From Pirellula sp. (GTDB taxonomy: Bacteria; Planctomycetota; Planctomycetia; Pirellulales; Lacipirellulaceae), in assembly GCA_013822725.1 (NCBI GenBank), contig PNKX01000006.1, forward strand, positions 125,549 to 189,548: a stretch of DNA of 64,000 nucleotides, in the 5' to 3' direction. Both the position numbers and the translations under genes were made by a program. Positions 23,330 to 31,900 of the stretch are shown here, piece by piece. The notes below the pieces were generated by a model. The model did no database searches, was not told the origin of the DNA, and saw nothing but the letters and a program-made list of their open reading frames with translations. The stretch's first letter is position 1, and each line of letters starts with the position of its first letter.

Positions 23330-23983
23330 CTAACGTTGTTTTTGGCGCGGGTATTTGATGCGGCAGCCGCGAGGGGCGGTTTCTTGCACGGCGGGGGCTT
23401 CGCCTTTCAGCGCGGCGGCGAGGGCGGGTTCGAGGTAATTTGATTTTACACGATCGGCGTAGGTGCTGTCGTCCATGGCGCCCATGTAGAGGATGCGGCG
23501 CTGGTCGGGCTTGCCGGGGCTGAGGAGGAAGAACTCGGGGGTAAAGTTGGCGCCGTAGGTTTGGCCGAGGGCTTGCGACTTGTCGAAGAGATAGGCGTAG
23601 GGGAACTTCTTTTGCTCGGCCCGTTCCTGCATGCGGGGGAGGGCGTCGGCGGGTTTCGCGCTGGCGCAGATGGCGACGACGACGACTTCGCCCTGGTGCT
23701 TCTTGGAAAACTCGATGATGCGGTCTTCATAGTCGGTCGCGACGTCGCAGCTGTTGCAGGTGAAGACGACGATGACTGGTTTGTTCGGATCGACGTCTGC
23801 AAGCGAATGGGTCTTGTCGTCGACGCCGGGGAGATTGGTCCAGATGGGCGCCGAGTCGTTGACGCTTAGCGTGGGGTTGAATTCGCCGGCGGAGAGTTGG
23901 CCGCTAAGAGGCGCAAGAAACGAAAAAAGTAGGGAGAGAACGATTGTGGCGACGGGACGCGGGGATATGCGGCGTGGGGGCAT
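23330..23983 (-). CDS. Secreted thioredoxin-fold (TlpA/AhpC-type redoxin) protein
   Basis: 217 residues with a signal peptide ending near residue 32. The redoxin domain has NDSAPIWTNLPGVDDKTHSL, a typical peroxiredoxin/TlpA opening, then PVIVVFTCNSCDVATDYED, where CNSC is the CxxC active site near residue 76. Beta-strand VVVVAICAS, the cis-proline region ANFTPEFFLLSPG, and LYMGAMDD complete the fold. It should be a periplasmic thiol-disulfide oxidoreductase or redox carrier. The tail is basic with an extra cysteine (PRGCRIKYPRQKQR). Redoxins of this kind often occur near planctomycete cytochrome proteins. Precedes the phosphatase gene on the same strand. Confidence 0.82.
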   Translation of the reverse strand: MPPRRISPRPVATIVLSLLFSFLAPLSGQLSAGEFNPTLSVNDSAPIWTNLPGVDDKTHSLADVDPNKPVIVVFTCNSCDVATDYEDRIIEFSKKHQGEVVVVAICASAKPADALPRMQERAEQKKFPYAYLFDKSQALGQTYGANFTPEFFLLSPGKPDQRRILYMGAMDDSTYADRVKSNYLEPALAAALKGEAPAVQETAPRGCRIKYPRQKQR

Positions 23984-24097
23984 GGGGCGAGCCTCCGGTC
24001 GGGGAATGCAATAGAGGCACTATACTTGATTCGCGGGCGGGTTTCGACCGGGAGCGTCGATTGCGATTAGGGATCATCAAGATAAAGGGAAGATGAA

Positions 24098-24844
24098 ATG
24101 GGGATGAAGTTTTCGACGCCAGTTGGGGCGTTGAGCGCGGCGATCTGGCTGGCTGCGGGAAGCGTTCTGTGGAGTGAGGCTGCCGAGCCGGGTAATACGC
24201 TGGGCGAGATCGTGGCGATCGACGTGTTGCTCCACCCCGACGCGACGATGCTCGCGGCGGCGGCGCAGGCGAATGCCGAGCTGCGCGGCGACTACCCGGC
24301 GGGGTTTGCGCTCGACAAGTTGCACACGCCGCACATCTCGATGATCCAGCGGTTCGTGCGGCGGGACGACTTGGAGCGGATTGAAGGTGAGCTCGATAAG
24401 GTATTTGCTGAAGTGGCGCCGACGAGTCTGGAGCTTCAGGCCATCGGTTACTACTCGCTACCGGTGGGGGAGCTGGGCTTGGCTGGGATCGTCGTGGCGC
24501 CGACGAAGGAACTTCGAGGGTTGCAAGACAAGATTATTGCGGCGGTGGAGCCGTTTGCCGTCAAGGGGACGGTGGCGGCGTTTGTGCCGTCGGCGGACGG
24601 GGCGGCGATCGCGCCGTCGATTGTGGAGTACGTCAACACCTATGTGCCGGAACGGAGCGGCAAGAATTTTAATCCGCACGTGACGGTCGGGCTCGGGACG
24701 GCGCCGTTCGTCAAGCGGATGATCGCGACGCCATTTCCGAAGTTCGCGTTCACCATCAAGGGGGCGAGCGTCTACCACCTGGGGAACTACGGCACGGCGG
24801 CGGTGGAGTTGTGGTCGCCGGCTGGCCAAGGGACGGCCAAGTAA
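24098..24844 (+). CDS. Secreted 2H phosphoesterase (2'-5' RNA ligase superfamily)
   Basis: 248 residues. The N-terminal 28 look like a Sec signal peptide (ALSAAIWLAAGSVLWSEAAEP). The domain contains both 2H motifs: HTPHISMIQRF and NPHVTVGLG, each giving the H-x-T/S-x pair that forms the active site of the ligT/2'-5' RNA ligase superfamily. These proteins open cyclic phosphodiesters or act on 2'-5' linkages. Family members are usually cytoplasmic, so the apparent export is unusual and points to scavenging of nucleotides or RNA fragments. Start ATG 24098 (MGMKFS) or 24104; AGGGAAG lies upstream. No partner genes adjacent. Confidence 0.8.
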   Translation: MGMKFSTPVGALSAAIWLAAGSVLWSEAAEPGNTLGEIVAIDVLLHPDATMLAAAAQANAELRGDYPAGFALDKLHTPHISMIQRFVRRDDLERIEGELDKVFAEVAPTSLELQAIGYYSLPVGELGLAGIVVAPTKELRGLQDKIIAAVEPFAVKGTVAAFVPSADGAAIAPSIVEYVNTYVPERSGKNFNPHVTVGLGTAPFVKRMIATPFPKFAFTIKGASVYHLGNYGTAAVELWSPAGQGTAK

Positions 24845-24992
24845 GCGGCGGCGCGGGTTCCAGATCGCTCGCTCTGCTCTGCGCTTGCCGCCATCTTCTG
24901 CTTCTCTGCGGAGAGGCGTCATCGGCTAAATCGGCGTAACGCTGGGGCGTGGCAATGGTTTGCGCGCTGCTGGCACTCCGACTAGCGAGAAA

Positions 24993-25008
24993 CGGCACGG
25001 GGTTCGCT
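24993..25008 (+). promoter_or_regulatory. Sigma-54 candidate upstream of the DUF2383 gene
   Basis: CGGCACG-GGGT-TCGCT has the full GGCACG box, exact GG-N10-GC spacing and the final T; mismatches are C for the first T and C in TTGC. The predicted start near 25019 gives a leader of about 58 nt. Confidence 0.5.
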
Positions 25009-25076
25009 TTGGCTCATTGGCGGACACAAACGACCCATGCCGACTCAGGCAGTTATCTCTAGAGGAGTGAGCGACG

Positions 25077-25541
25077 ATGGAAACTAAACATAATCTCCGC
25101 GATGAAACGATCGAAAAGGTCCAGGACCTCATTCAGATCAACATCGATAGCCAAAAGGGCTTCGCCGAGGCGGCCGACAAGGTGAAAGATCAAAAGATCG
25201 CCACGCTGTTCCGGCAACTCGGCGGCGAGCGAAAAACGAACACGACCGAACTTCAGCAGATCGTCAATTTCAACGGCGAAGAGCCGCAGGAAGACGGGTC
25301 GTTCAAGGCGACCGTGCATCGCGCCTGGCTCGACGTGCGGGCAGCGCTCAACGGCGGCGACGCGAGCGTGATCCTCAGCGAGGCGGAGCGCGGCGAAGAT
25401 GCGATCAAGGAACTATACGAGGACGTGCTCAAGGAGACGGCTGGCTCGGCGGTGAACGACGTGTTGACGCGCCAATACGCCAAGGTGAAGGCGGGGCACG
25501 ACAGAGTGCGTGACTTGCGAGACGCCTACGCTCACGCCTAG
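25077..25541 (+). CDS. DUF2383/PA2169-type four-helix-bundle protein
   Basis: 154 residues, usual family length. EKVQDLIQINIDSQKGFAEA opens the ferritin-like four-helix fold of DUF2383; KDQKIATLFRQLGGERKTNT, GSFKATVHRAWLDVRAALNG and DAIKELYEDVLKET are conserved parts. The motif around HRAW is diagnostic. Proteins of this group are soluble and stress-associated, often near CsbD, DUF892/YciE-type or ferritin-like genes. Metal binding is uncertain because a complete di-iron set is not evident. GAGGAG lies 9 nt before the ATG. A sigma-54-like promoter upstream would place it in the same regulon as the CsbD operons. A strong terminator follows. Confidence 0.88.
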   Translation: METKHNLRDETIEKVQDLIQINIDSQKGFAEAADKVKDQKIATLFRQLGGERKTNTTELQQIVNFNGEEPQEDGSFKATVHRAWLDVRAALNGGDASVILSEAERGEDAIKELYEDVLKETAGSAVNDVLTRQYAKVKAGHDRVRDLRDAYAHA

Positions 25542-25571
25542 TTCCGCCGTTTCAATTTTAACCATCGTGCG

Positions 25572-25610
25572 ACCGGGGGCGGCCTGTAGACGGGCTGCCT
25601 CCGGTTTTTT
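25572..25610 (+). terminator. Rho-independent terminator of the DUF2383 gene
   Basis: A 13-bp stem (ACCGGGGGCGGCC / GGCTGCCTCCGGT, two G-U pairs) with an 8-nt loop runs into T6. It separates the gene from the convergent response regulator. Confidence 0.85.
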
Positions 25611-25613
25611 GCG

Positions 25614-26036
25614 TTAGCGCGGGCGACGTTCGGTAGCCTCGTGCCGGGGAAACCCTCCGGGGATGGTCGCCGCGACGACGAATTTCACCATGTAACCCAG
25701 GTCTTCTTGGTCGAAGGGCTTGGTGATGTAAAAGTCGCAGCCGGCGCTGCGGGCGGCGTCTTCATCTTCTTTCAGCGCGCGGGCGGTGACGGCCCAGATG
25801 GGGATCTGGCGGGTGGCGGGATCGGCGCGGAGCCGGCGGGTCGCTTCCAGGCCGCACATGCCGGGAAGGCCGATGTCCATCAGGACGAGATCGGGCGGCG
25901 TGTGCAACGCGAACTCCAGCGCCTCCTCGGCCGAAGCGACGCAAATGAGTTTGGCGGCCACTCCTTCGAAGGCGAATACGTCTTCGATCAGGAGCGTGTT
26001 ATCGGCGTTGTCTTCAACAAGCAAAACGGTTTTCAT
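25614..26036 (-). CDS. CheY-like single-domain response regulator
   Basis: 140 residues, a lone receiver domain. VLLVEDNADN gives the acidic pocket (E8, D9), VLMDIGLPGM carries the phosphoacceptor D54, WAVTARA has the conserved Thr/Ala switch, and FYITKPFD has K106. There is no output domain. The histidine kinase gene precedes it by 61 nt on the same strand, so the pair probably forms one operon and phosphorelay. Lone receivers of this type act as phosphate shuttles or bind targets; the orphan Hpt protein encoded at 7211-7597 could be a partner, which is speculative. Confidence 0.9.
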   Translation of the reverse strand: MKTVLLVEDNADNTLLIEDVFAFEGVAAKLICVASAEEALEFALHTPPDLVLMDIGLPGMCGLEATRRLRADPATRQIPIWAVTARALKEDEDAARSAGCDFYITKPFDQEDLGYMVKFVVAATIPGGFPRHEATERRPR

Positions 26037-26097
26037 GGTTGATCAATCGGCGGAAGGCGGGAGAGGTAGACGGGGTGCGTTAGCGCGGGTCGGAAAC

Positions 26098-28833
26098 TCA
26101 ACGTTGAGGCGGAAGGAGGCGTTGCTTCTTCAACGCGCCGAGCGGTCTGGGATCGATCGAGGCCAGGGAGTCCGTCCAAGCGTCGTCGTCGTTCAGCCCT
26201 TGCGGACCGTCGGCTTGGGGAACGATCACCGTAAATGCGCTGCCGACGCCGAGCCGACTTGTCAGCGTGATGGTGCCGCACATCGCATTGGCGAGCGCGG
26301 CGCAAATCGACAAGCCCAGGCCGGTTCCCTCGACTCTACGTCCAGGGGAATGGACCTGTTCAAAATTCTCGAAGACGCGAAGTTGGTCGTCGGCCGAGAT
26401 GCCGATGCCAGTATCGGAAACCACGAATCGCCACTCCTCGGCGACGCAAGCGGCGCTTAACGTGATCGTGCCGTGGTCGGTAAACTTCGCGGCGTTGCTG
26501 AGCAGGTTGAGGAGAATCTGCTTGAGCTTCGCTCGATCAAGAATGGGTACCGGCAGGCCGTCGGCGAGATGGACGTCAAGCTTCACCGCTGGTCGCTTTT
26601 GCAGGAGCGGCTCGGCCATCGCGACGAGTTCTTCGAACAACTCGAGGAGATCAATCGGTTCTGACTGATGCGATTGCTCTTTGGCCTCGGCCTTGGCGAT
26701 GTCGAGGACGTTGTTGACCAGTCCGAGAAGATGTCGCCCGCTGGCGGCAATGCGTTCGACGCGGTCGCGTTGATGCTCGTCGAGGTCATGAGCGGCGACA
26801 TGCCGGAGGAGGCCGGTGGAGAAGCCGATGATCGAGTTCAGCGGGGTGCGCAACTCGTGACTCATGTTGCGGAGAAAGATTGTCTTGGCGGCGGCTGCGG
26901 CCTCGGCGGCTTCCGCCAGGTCGGCCAGTCTTTCGTTGGATTCGGCGATCGTTTCCACATGCTCGAGAAGTTGACGCTGGGCTTCGCGTTCTTCGGTGAT
27001 GTCGGTAATGGAACCGGCCATGCGGACCGGCTGGCCGTTCGCATCCCAGGCGCCTTGGCCGCGAATGCGGAGCCAGACCCAATCGTCGCGGAAGGTGAGG
27101 AACTTGATAACGACGTCGTAGGCGGCCCCCCGTTGAAAATGGTCGTCGATTGCTTGCTGAATTCGCGGGACGTCTTCAGCGCTGACGCGCGTGAACCAAT
27201 GTTGATAAGAGAGCGGTTCGTCATCCGGCGGGTAGCCGAGCATCTCTCGATAACGGGGCGACGCATAGAAGCCGTCGATGCCTAGTCGCCATTCCCAAAT
27301 GCCGTCCTGAGAGGCGCACACGGCCAGATCGAAACGTTGCTCGCTGTCGCGCAGCGCCGCTGCGCTGCGCTCGGCTTCAGCGGTGCGTTGCACGGCGCGT
27401 TGGCGGAGTTGGATCGTAATGCCGATCAGCAAAGCGCTAAACAGCCCCTTCGATAAGGCGAGGGAGGGGCCGTAAGAATAGTGTCCAGCCACGGTTTGAG
27501 CGGTGGGCCAGACGTTGAATTGCCAGTGCAGGCCGCGCAGGTCGAGCTTGGAGGCGACTACTATCGCGGGGTCGGGGGCAGGGTCGAGCGACGTGGAAAA
27601 GATTTGCTGGTCGTGGTTTTGGTCGCTGACGCTGAAGTCAAACCCCGTGTGGCGGCGGTCGTTCGCGATGGCGTCGAGGATCATATTCAGCCGGAAGATG
27701 GCGGCGGCGCAACCATTCATTTCGCCCTGACGACTGACGGTGGGCCTGTAGCCGATGAAGCCGGTCTCGCCATGAAGCAGCGTCAGGACCGGCGTGAAGG
27801 TGAAGCGACCGGTGTCGCGAGCCCGTTTGACGGCGGCATGACGCGGACCTGGCGGCAGCGGATGGCCGATATAGTCTTGCCGATCGTCGGCGGTGCACAT
27901 CCAACGAACGTGAAGATCGTCGTCGATCCAGTAGAGGGAGAGAATCCCGTCGAAGTCCTCCAGTAGTCGCTTGGCGTCCTTGTATTGTTCGACGGGTTCA
28001 AGTGAATTCCAGCGCAGGGCAAAGCGATCGACGGCCCTCAGACTCGCTTGCAGCCGCTCGCGGACCTGCGTTCGCACCGCCGTCGCCGCCGCGGCGGTTT
28101 CCCGGCGCAGATGAATGGTCTCATTGTCGACGAGTTCGCACCAAATCATGAAGCTGACGGCGGCAAAGGCGAGAGAGAGAGAGTATGAGAGCCAATGGGT
28201 CGATTCCGCCGAGTGGCGCGGACCGCACGAAATTGCAATGATCGCGACGCCCAGGAGGAAGAGGCCAGCCGCCGTCGTGAAGGCCATGCCGGCGGTGACG
28301 CACCAGCCGACCTTCGCGTCGGCGCCCATGAAGTAGTGATTCATCGCCACCCAGGAGATCATGCAGATCATGATCCCCAGCAGTAGAGCGAACAACGAAC
28401 CATGCCGGAGGCGATGCTGCGCCAGAATCGACAGGCTGAACATCAACATGCTCAGGCCCGTGGCGAGCGCCACCTTGCCGGGTCCGATACGCTCGGACAT
28501 CGCGGCAGAGGGACGAAAGAGCATGTTGTCGACGTCGAGGCCGATGAGTTTGAGGCTCTTGGCAATGCACAGCAGGGAAAGTAGCAAGGCCGCCAGCGCG
28601 ATGCCTTCCGCTGTCTTGCGATGGCCGAAGATACTGCAGGCCAAACTTAGCCCGCAGAGGGCGAACAGCACCGCCGTATTGAAGCGGAGCGTCGGCCCAG
28701 GGCTGACAAGTTCGAGCAGGCCGATCAGTTCGTAGGCCCAGGCAATGATCATCGTGACGCCAAGCGCGGTGACGGCCGCGGCGACGACAAGGGCGCCCCA
28801 TTCAACCGGCGAGTAGCGTCGGATCGGCGTCAT
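26098..28833 (-). CDS. Membrane sensor histidine kinase with CHASE-like and PAS domains
   Basis: 911 residues. The N-terminal 240 contain about seven transmembrane segments (a MASE-like block). A further helix then leads into a large sensor region (about 265-460, with REERLQASLRAVDRFALR-type helix and WIDDDLHVRWM), resembling CHASE extracellular domains. A last transmembrane helix precedes a PAS domain (about 510-630, DSEQRFDLAVCASQDGIWEW to GSITDITEERE). The kinase core has FLRNMSHELRTPLNSIIGFS with H659, LLNLLSNAAKF (N box), DTGIGI and EGTGLGLSI. It ends without a receiver. ATG 28833 is chosen over a frame reaching 28989. Cotranscribed with the downstream receiver gene; the ligand is unknown. 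Confidence 0.9.
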   Translation of the reverse strand: MTPIRRYSPVEWGALVVAAAVTALGVTMIIAWAYELIGLLELVSPGPTLRFNTAVLFALCGLSLACSIFGHRKTAEGIALAALLLSLLCIAKSLKLIGLDVDNMLFRPSAAMSERIGPGKVALATGLSMLMFSLSILAQHRLRHGSLFALLLGIMICMISWVAMNHYFMGADAKVGWCVTAGMAFTTAAGLFLLGVAIIAISCGPRHSAESTHWLSYSLSLAFAAVSFMIWCELVDNETIHLRRETAAAATAVRTQVRERLQASLRAVDRFALRWNSLEPVEQYKDAKRLLEDFDGILSLYWIDDDLHVRWMCTADDRQDYIGHPLPPGPRHAAVKRARDTGRFTFTPVLTLLHGETGFIGYRPTVSRQGEMNGCAAAIFRLNMILDAIANDRRHTGFDFSVSDQNHDQQIFSTSLDPAPDPAIVVASKLDLRGLHWQFNVWPTAQTVAGHYSYGPSLALSKGLFSALLIGITIQLRQRAVQRTAEAERSAAALRDSEQRFDLAVCASQDGIWEWRLGIDGFYASPRYREMLGYPPDDEPLSYQHWFTRVSAEDVPRIQQAIDDHFQRGAAYDVVIKFLTFRDDWVWLRIRGQGAWDANGQPVRMAGSITDITEEREAQRQLLEHVETIAESNERLADLAEAAEAAAAAKTIFLRNMSHELRTPLNSIIGFSTGLLRHVAAHDLDEHQRDRVERIAASGRHLLGLVNNVLDIAKAEAKEQSHQSEPIDLLELFEELVAMAEPLLQKRPAVKLDVHLADGLPVPILDRAKLKQILLNLLSNAAKFTDHGTITLSAACVAEEWRFVVSDTGIGISADDQLRVFENFEQVHSPGRRVEGTGLGLSICAALANAMCGTITLTSRLGVGSAFTVIVPQADGPQGLNDDDAWTDSLASIDPRPLGALKKQRLLPPQR

Positions 28834-29074
28834 GCTGTGAACATCAATGAGGTAGGGCCTGCGACCGTGAGGCGAATGGCGTCGAGAAACTGCGGGAAGC
28901 GACGCGAATTCGCGACAACGACGCGGCCCGTTTTCGTATATTTGCGAAAGCGTGCAAAGAGAAGTTTTCGGCAGTCCGCAGCGTGCCATTCGCTCGTTGT
29001 GGAAGGAGTTCGTGCTCGCCCCTCTGTAGGGGGTGTGCGGCGACTCTTGGTTTGCAGAACAGGAGCGTGCTGGG

Positions 29075-30082
29075 ATGAAGGCATTTCAATATGAGTCGTT
29101 TGGGCTTGATGGGTTAAAACTTGTTGATGTCGCTGAGCCGACGCCGGGGCCGCGTGAGGCGGCGGTGCGATTTCGCGCGGCCTCGCTCAACTACCGTGAC
29201 CTGCTCTTCGCGTGGGGCGTCTACAATCCGCGGGCGAAGTTTCCGACGATTCCGCTATCTGACGGAGCGGGGGAAGTCACCGCAGTCGGCAGCGAGGTGA
29301 CTCGCTGGAAGGTCGGCGACCGGGTTTGCCCGATCTTCGCGCAGGGGTGGCTCGAAGGGCCGTACAACTCGGCGAAGGCAGGGACGACGCTCGGCGCCGG
29401 CGACTTGCCGGGCGTGCTGCGCGAGGTCGGCTGCTTCGATGAGCAGTCGCTCGTGCGGATCCCGGAGCATCTTTCGTACGAAGAAGCGGCGACGCTGCCG
29501 TGCGCGGGGGTGACGGCGTGGAACTCGCTGGTCGTGTTCGGGAACCTCCAAGCAGGCGAGACGGTCCTGACTTTAGGAACCGGCGGCGTCTCGATCTTCG
29601 CGTTGCAACTCGCGAAGCTGCATGGCGCGCGGGTGATCGCCACGAGCAGCAGCGACGAAAAACTTGCGCGGGTCCGCGGGATGGGGGCTGATGAGACGAT
29701 CAATTACAAGTCGACGCCCGACTGGGAAAAGGAAGTCTTGCGGCTGACTGGCGGCGTGGGGGTTGACCATGTGGTCGAGGTAGGCGGCGCTGGGACGATT
29801 GGCAAGTCGATTGCCGCCGCACGGATCGCCGGGAAGATCAGCGTCATCGGCGTGCTGGCGCAAGGCGAAGGGATCAATCCGATGTTCCTGTTGATGAAGA
29901 CGCTGGCGCTACAAGGAATTTTTGTGGGATCGCGGGAGATGTTTGAGCATCTCAACTCGGCGATCAGCGTCGCGCAGCTTAGGCCGGTGATCGATCGGAC
30001 GTTTGCGTTTGAAGAGGCGGTCGAAGCGCTGAAGCATATGGAGGCGGGGTCGCACTTTGCGAAGATTGTGTTGCGGTATTGA
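29075..30082 (+). CDS. Zinc-independent MDR family NAD(P)-dependent alcohol dehydrogenase/quinone oxidoreductase
   Basis: 335 residues. MKAFQYESFGLDGLKLVDV begins a medium-chain dehydrogenase. The GroES-like N-terminal domain has SLNYRDLLFAWGVYNP and DGAGEVTAVGSEVTRWKVGDRV. The nucleotide-binding domain has VLTLGTGGVSIFALQLAKLHGA and VIATSSSDEKL, a Rossmann fold whose ATSSS end suggests NADP preference. The catalytic zinc cysteine of classical ADHs is replaced (SLNYRD), pointing to the zinc-free group of quinone reductase-type enzymes. Substrate unknown. GGAG lies 9 nt before the ATG, which is preferred over a frame start at 29033. The next gene begins 8 nt after the stop. Confidence 0.87.
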   Translation: MKAFQYESFGLDGLKLVDVAEPTPGPREAAVRFRAASLNYRDLLFAWGVYNPRAKFPTIPLSDGAGEVTAVGSEVTRWKVGDRVCPIFAQGWLEGPYNSAKAGTTLGAGDLPGVLREVGCFDEQSLVRIPEHLSYEEAATLPCAGVTAWNSLVVFGNLQAGETVLTLGTGGVSIFALQLAKLHGARVIATSSSDEKLARVRGMGADETINYKSTPDWEKEVLRLTGGVGVDHVVEVGGAGTIGKSIAAARIAGKISVIGVLAQGEGINPMFLLMKTLALQGIFVGSREMFEHLNSAISVAQLRPVIDRTFAFEEAVEALKHMEAGSHFAKIVLRY

Positions 30083-30090
30083 GCGTTCGA

Positions 30091-30387
30091 ATGTGTGAGA
30101 ACTGGCGAACATTGAAGCCCGGTGAGCGCATTCGCTTGCTTTGCGTTCCGGTAAGCGATTTGCGGCAGCGAGAGCGCGAGCTTCAGGATGGCGCCGAAAT
30201 GGCTGGCTGGACGGCTGATACCCTTGAGCGAATTCTGAGCATCGATCCTGTGGTAACGATCGATCATGTTGATGAATATGGCATGCCGTGGTTCAGATAT
30301 GAGCTGATCGGGGCGGAAGGCGTGGTCGAACATCACTCGTTGGCGATTTACGATGATGAATCTTGGGAACGTGTGGCGCGCGATTGA
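30091..30387 (+). CDS. Hypothetical small soluble protein
   Basis: 98 residues from ATG 30091. NWRTLKPGERIRLLCVPVSD begins a small beta-rich domain, followed by a helical RERELQDGAEMAGWTADTLER and the C-terminal VTIDHVDEYGMPWFRYELIG. The phrase LKPGERIRLL is common in small SH3-like beta-barrels. No membrane segment or signal. It begins 8 nt after the dehydrogenase stop and is probably cotranscribed with it. Its low-GC stretches differ from the flanking genes. Function not recognised. Confidence 0.6.
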   Translation: MCENWRTLKPGERIRLLCVPVSDLRQRERELQDGAEMAGWTADTLERILSIDPVVTIDHVDEYGMPWFRYELIGAEGVVEHHSLAIYDDESWERVARD

Positions 30388-30400
30388 CGCTTGTCGTCAC

Positions 30401-30512
30401 GGCAACCCTGATTCAACCCTTTCAGGGTTGCCACATGTACATTGATGGCTTACCCAGGGTAGTTCGCTGCGCGACCAACCCTGGGCTGGATGATTGAATC
30501 CTTTCAGGATTC
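30401..30512. repeat. Family C three-hairpin intergenic repeat
   Basis: Three hairpins in a row: GGCAACCCTG / CAGGGTTGCC (30401-30432), CCCAGGGT / ACCCTGGG (30453-30485) and GAATCC / GGATTC (30496-30512). The ACCCAGGGTAG ... CAACCCTGGGCT core looks like a dispersed repeat rather than a terminator since no T-run follows. Confidence 0.7.
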
Positions 30513-30565
30513 GAGTACGTTCTGTTCGCCTAGTTCTTTCTCACCATGAACCTGCTACGCCGCCT

Positions 30566-31699
30566 ATGTTGTTCTACCTGAGCACTCTCCTGGGCATCGG
30601 GCTCATTCTGTTGGCGCTCTACGACGCCTTCGAAACGCTCGTGTTGCCGCGGCGCGTGACGCGGCGGTTGCGGATCGCGAAAAACTACTTTTGGGCGACT
30701 TGGAGCGTGTGGCGCCGGCTGTGCGATTTGATCAAGCCGGGGCATGCTCGTGAAAGCACGCTCAGCGTGTTTGGGCCGCTGTCGCTCTTCGGGCTGTTCG
30801 CCTGTTGGGTGGCGATCATCATCACTGGTTTTGCCCTGTTGCACTGGCTCGGCAATACGCTGACGCCCCCCTCGAATCGTGAGTTCCGTCAGTGTCTGTA
30901 CCACAGCGGCGAAACATTTTTCACGTTGGGTTACGGCGACGTCACGCCGGTGACCTACATCGGCAAATTCTTGGCGGTGATGGAGGCGGGGATCGGGTTC
31001 GGGTTCATGGCGGTGGTCATCGGGTATCTGCCGGTGTTGTATCAAGCCTTTTCAAGCCGCGAGCGGAGCATCTCGCTGCTCGATGCCCGCGCGGGTTCGC
31101 CGCCGACGGCGTTCGAGCTTTGGAAACGATTTGGCCGCCTTGCCGATCGACACGAAACGGATCGCTTCCTGGCCGAGTGGGAGATCTGGTCGGCGGAGTT
31201 GTTGGAAAGCCATCTCTCGTTCCCCGTGTTGGGTTACTATCGCTCGCAGCATGACAATCAGTCTTGGTTGGCGGCGCTCGCGCTCGTGCTTGACGCCTCG
31301 TCGATGTTGTTGGTGCGGGGCGCCGCCGAGTCGCAGCAACGCGCGCGGTTGACCTTCGCCATGGCCAGACATGCGTCGGTCGATATGTGTCTCGTGTTTA
31401 AGTTGCCGCCGCGCGAACCGAACGTCGAGCGGCTGACGGACGACGAGATCTCTCGGCTGTTCGTCGGCGACGACGCACGGCGACCGACTGCGGAACAAAT
31501 TCGACAGCTGCGCGAGTTGCAATCGCTGTACGAACCGTTCTTGCAAGCGCTGGCCGACTACTTTCGTCTCTTCCTGCCGCGATTCGTTTCCGATCGACCG
31601 GCGGTCGACAACTGGCAGACGAGTCCGTGGACAAGTCGGGCGCCGCGCTTGGGAGAGCTTTCTGGCGAGGATCGTGCGTCGAACGAGCACTTTCGGTGA
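30566..31699 (+). CDS. Two-TM-type potassium channel family protein
   Basis: 377 residues. Transmembrane segments: FYLSTLLGIGLILLALYDAF, LFGLFACWVAIIITGFALLH and FLAVMEAGIGFGFMAVVIGY. Between the last two lies the pore helix and selectivity filter ETFFTLGYGDVTP, the GYGD signature of potassium channels. The C-terminal half (about 170-377) is cytoplasmic, charged and helical, with no recognised RCK domain. ATG 30566 starts directly at the first membrane helix; the upstream frame runs into the repeat and is rejected. It could set membrane potential or potassium flux; selectivity beyond the filter sequence cannot be proven. Confidence 0.85.
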   Translation: MLFYLSTLLGIGLILLALYDAFETLVLPRRVTRRLRIAKNYFWATWSVWRRLCDLIKPGHARESTLSVFGPLSLFGLFACWVAIIITGFALLHWLGNTLTPPSNREFRQCLYHSGETFFTLGYGDVTPVTYIGKFLAVMEAGIGFGFMAVVIGYLPVLYQAFSSRERSISLLDARAGSPPTAFELWKRFGRLADRHETDRFLAEWEIWSAELLESHLSFPVLGYYRSQHDNQSWLAALALVLDASSMLLVRGAAESQQRARLTFAMARHASVDMCLVFKLPPREPNVERLTDDEISRLFVGDDARRPTAEQIRQLRELQSLYEPFLQALADYFRLFLPRFVSDRPAVDNWQTSPWTSRAPRLGELSGEDRASNEHFR

Positions 31700-31900
31700 G
31701 GGCGCGGCGAGGCTGAGACGATGCGGCGCCGCTCCGGCAGGTCGTTGACCCGCGGCTGCGGGGTTTTGGCTCAAGTTTTTGTGCAAGAACGTCGATCAGG
31801 GGCAATGCGTGTGCGCCTTGGCGCACCTTCTCTGCTAGCGGCTGCGCGCGACGGATCGCGCCGCAGCGTTGGTCGTTGCTGTTCCTGCGGAGCGTCGGTC

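Noticed and set aside
24961-24985. TGGCA...TTTGC pairs just upstream of 24993
   Set aside because: Spacing between GG and GC is 9 nt rather than 10.
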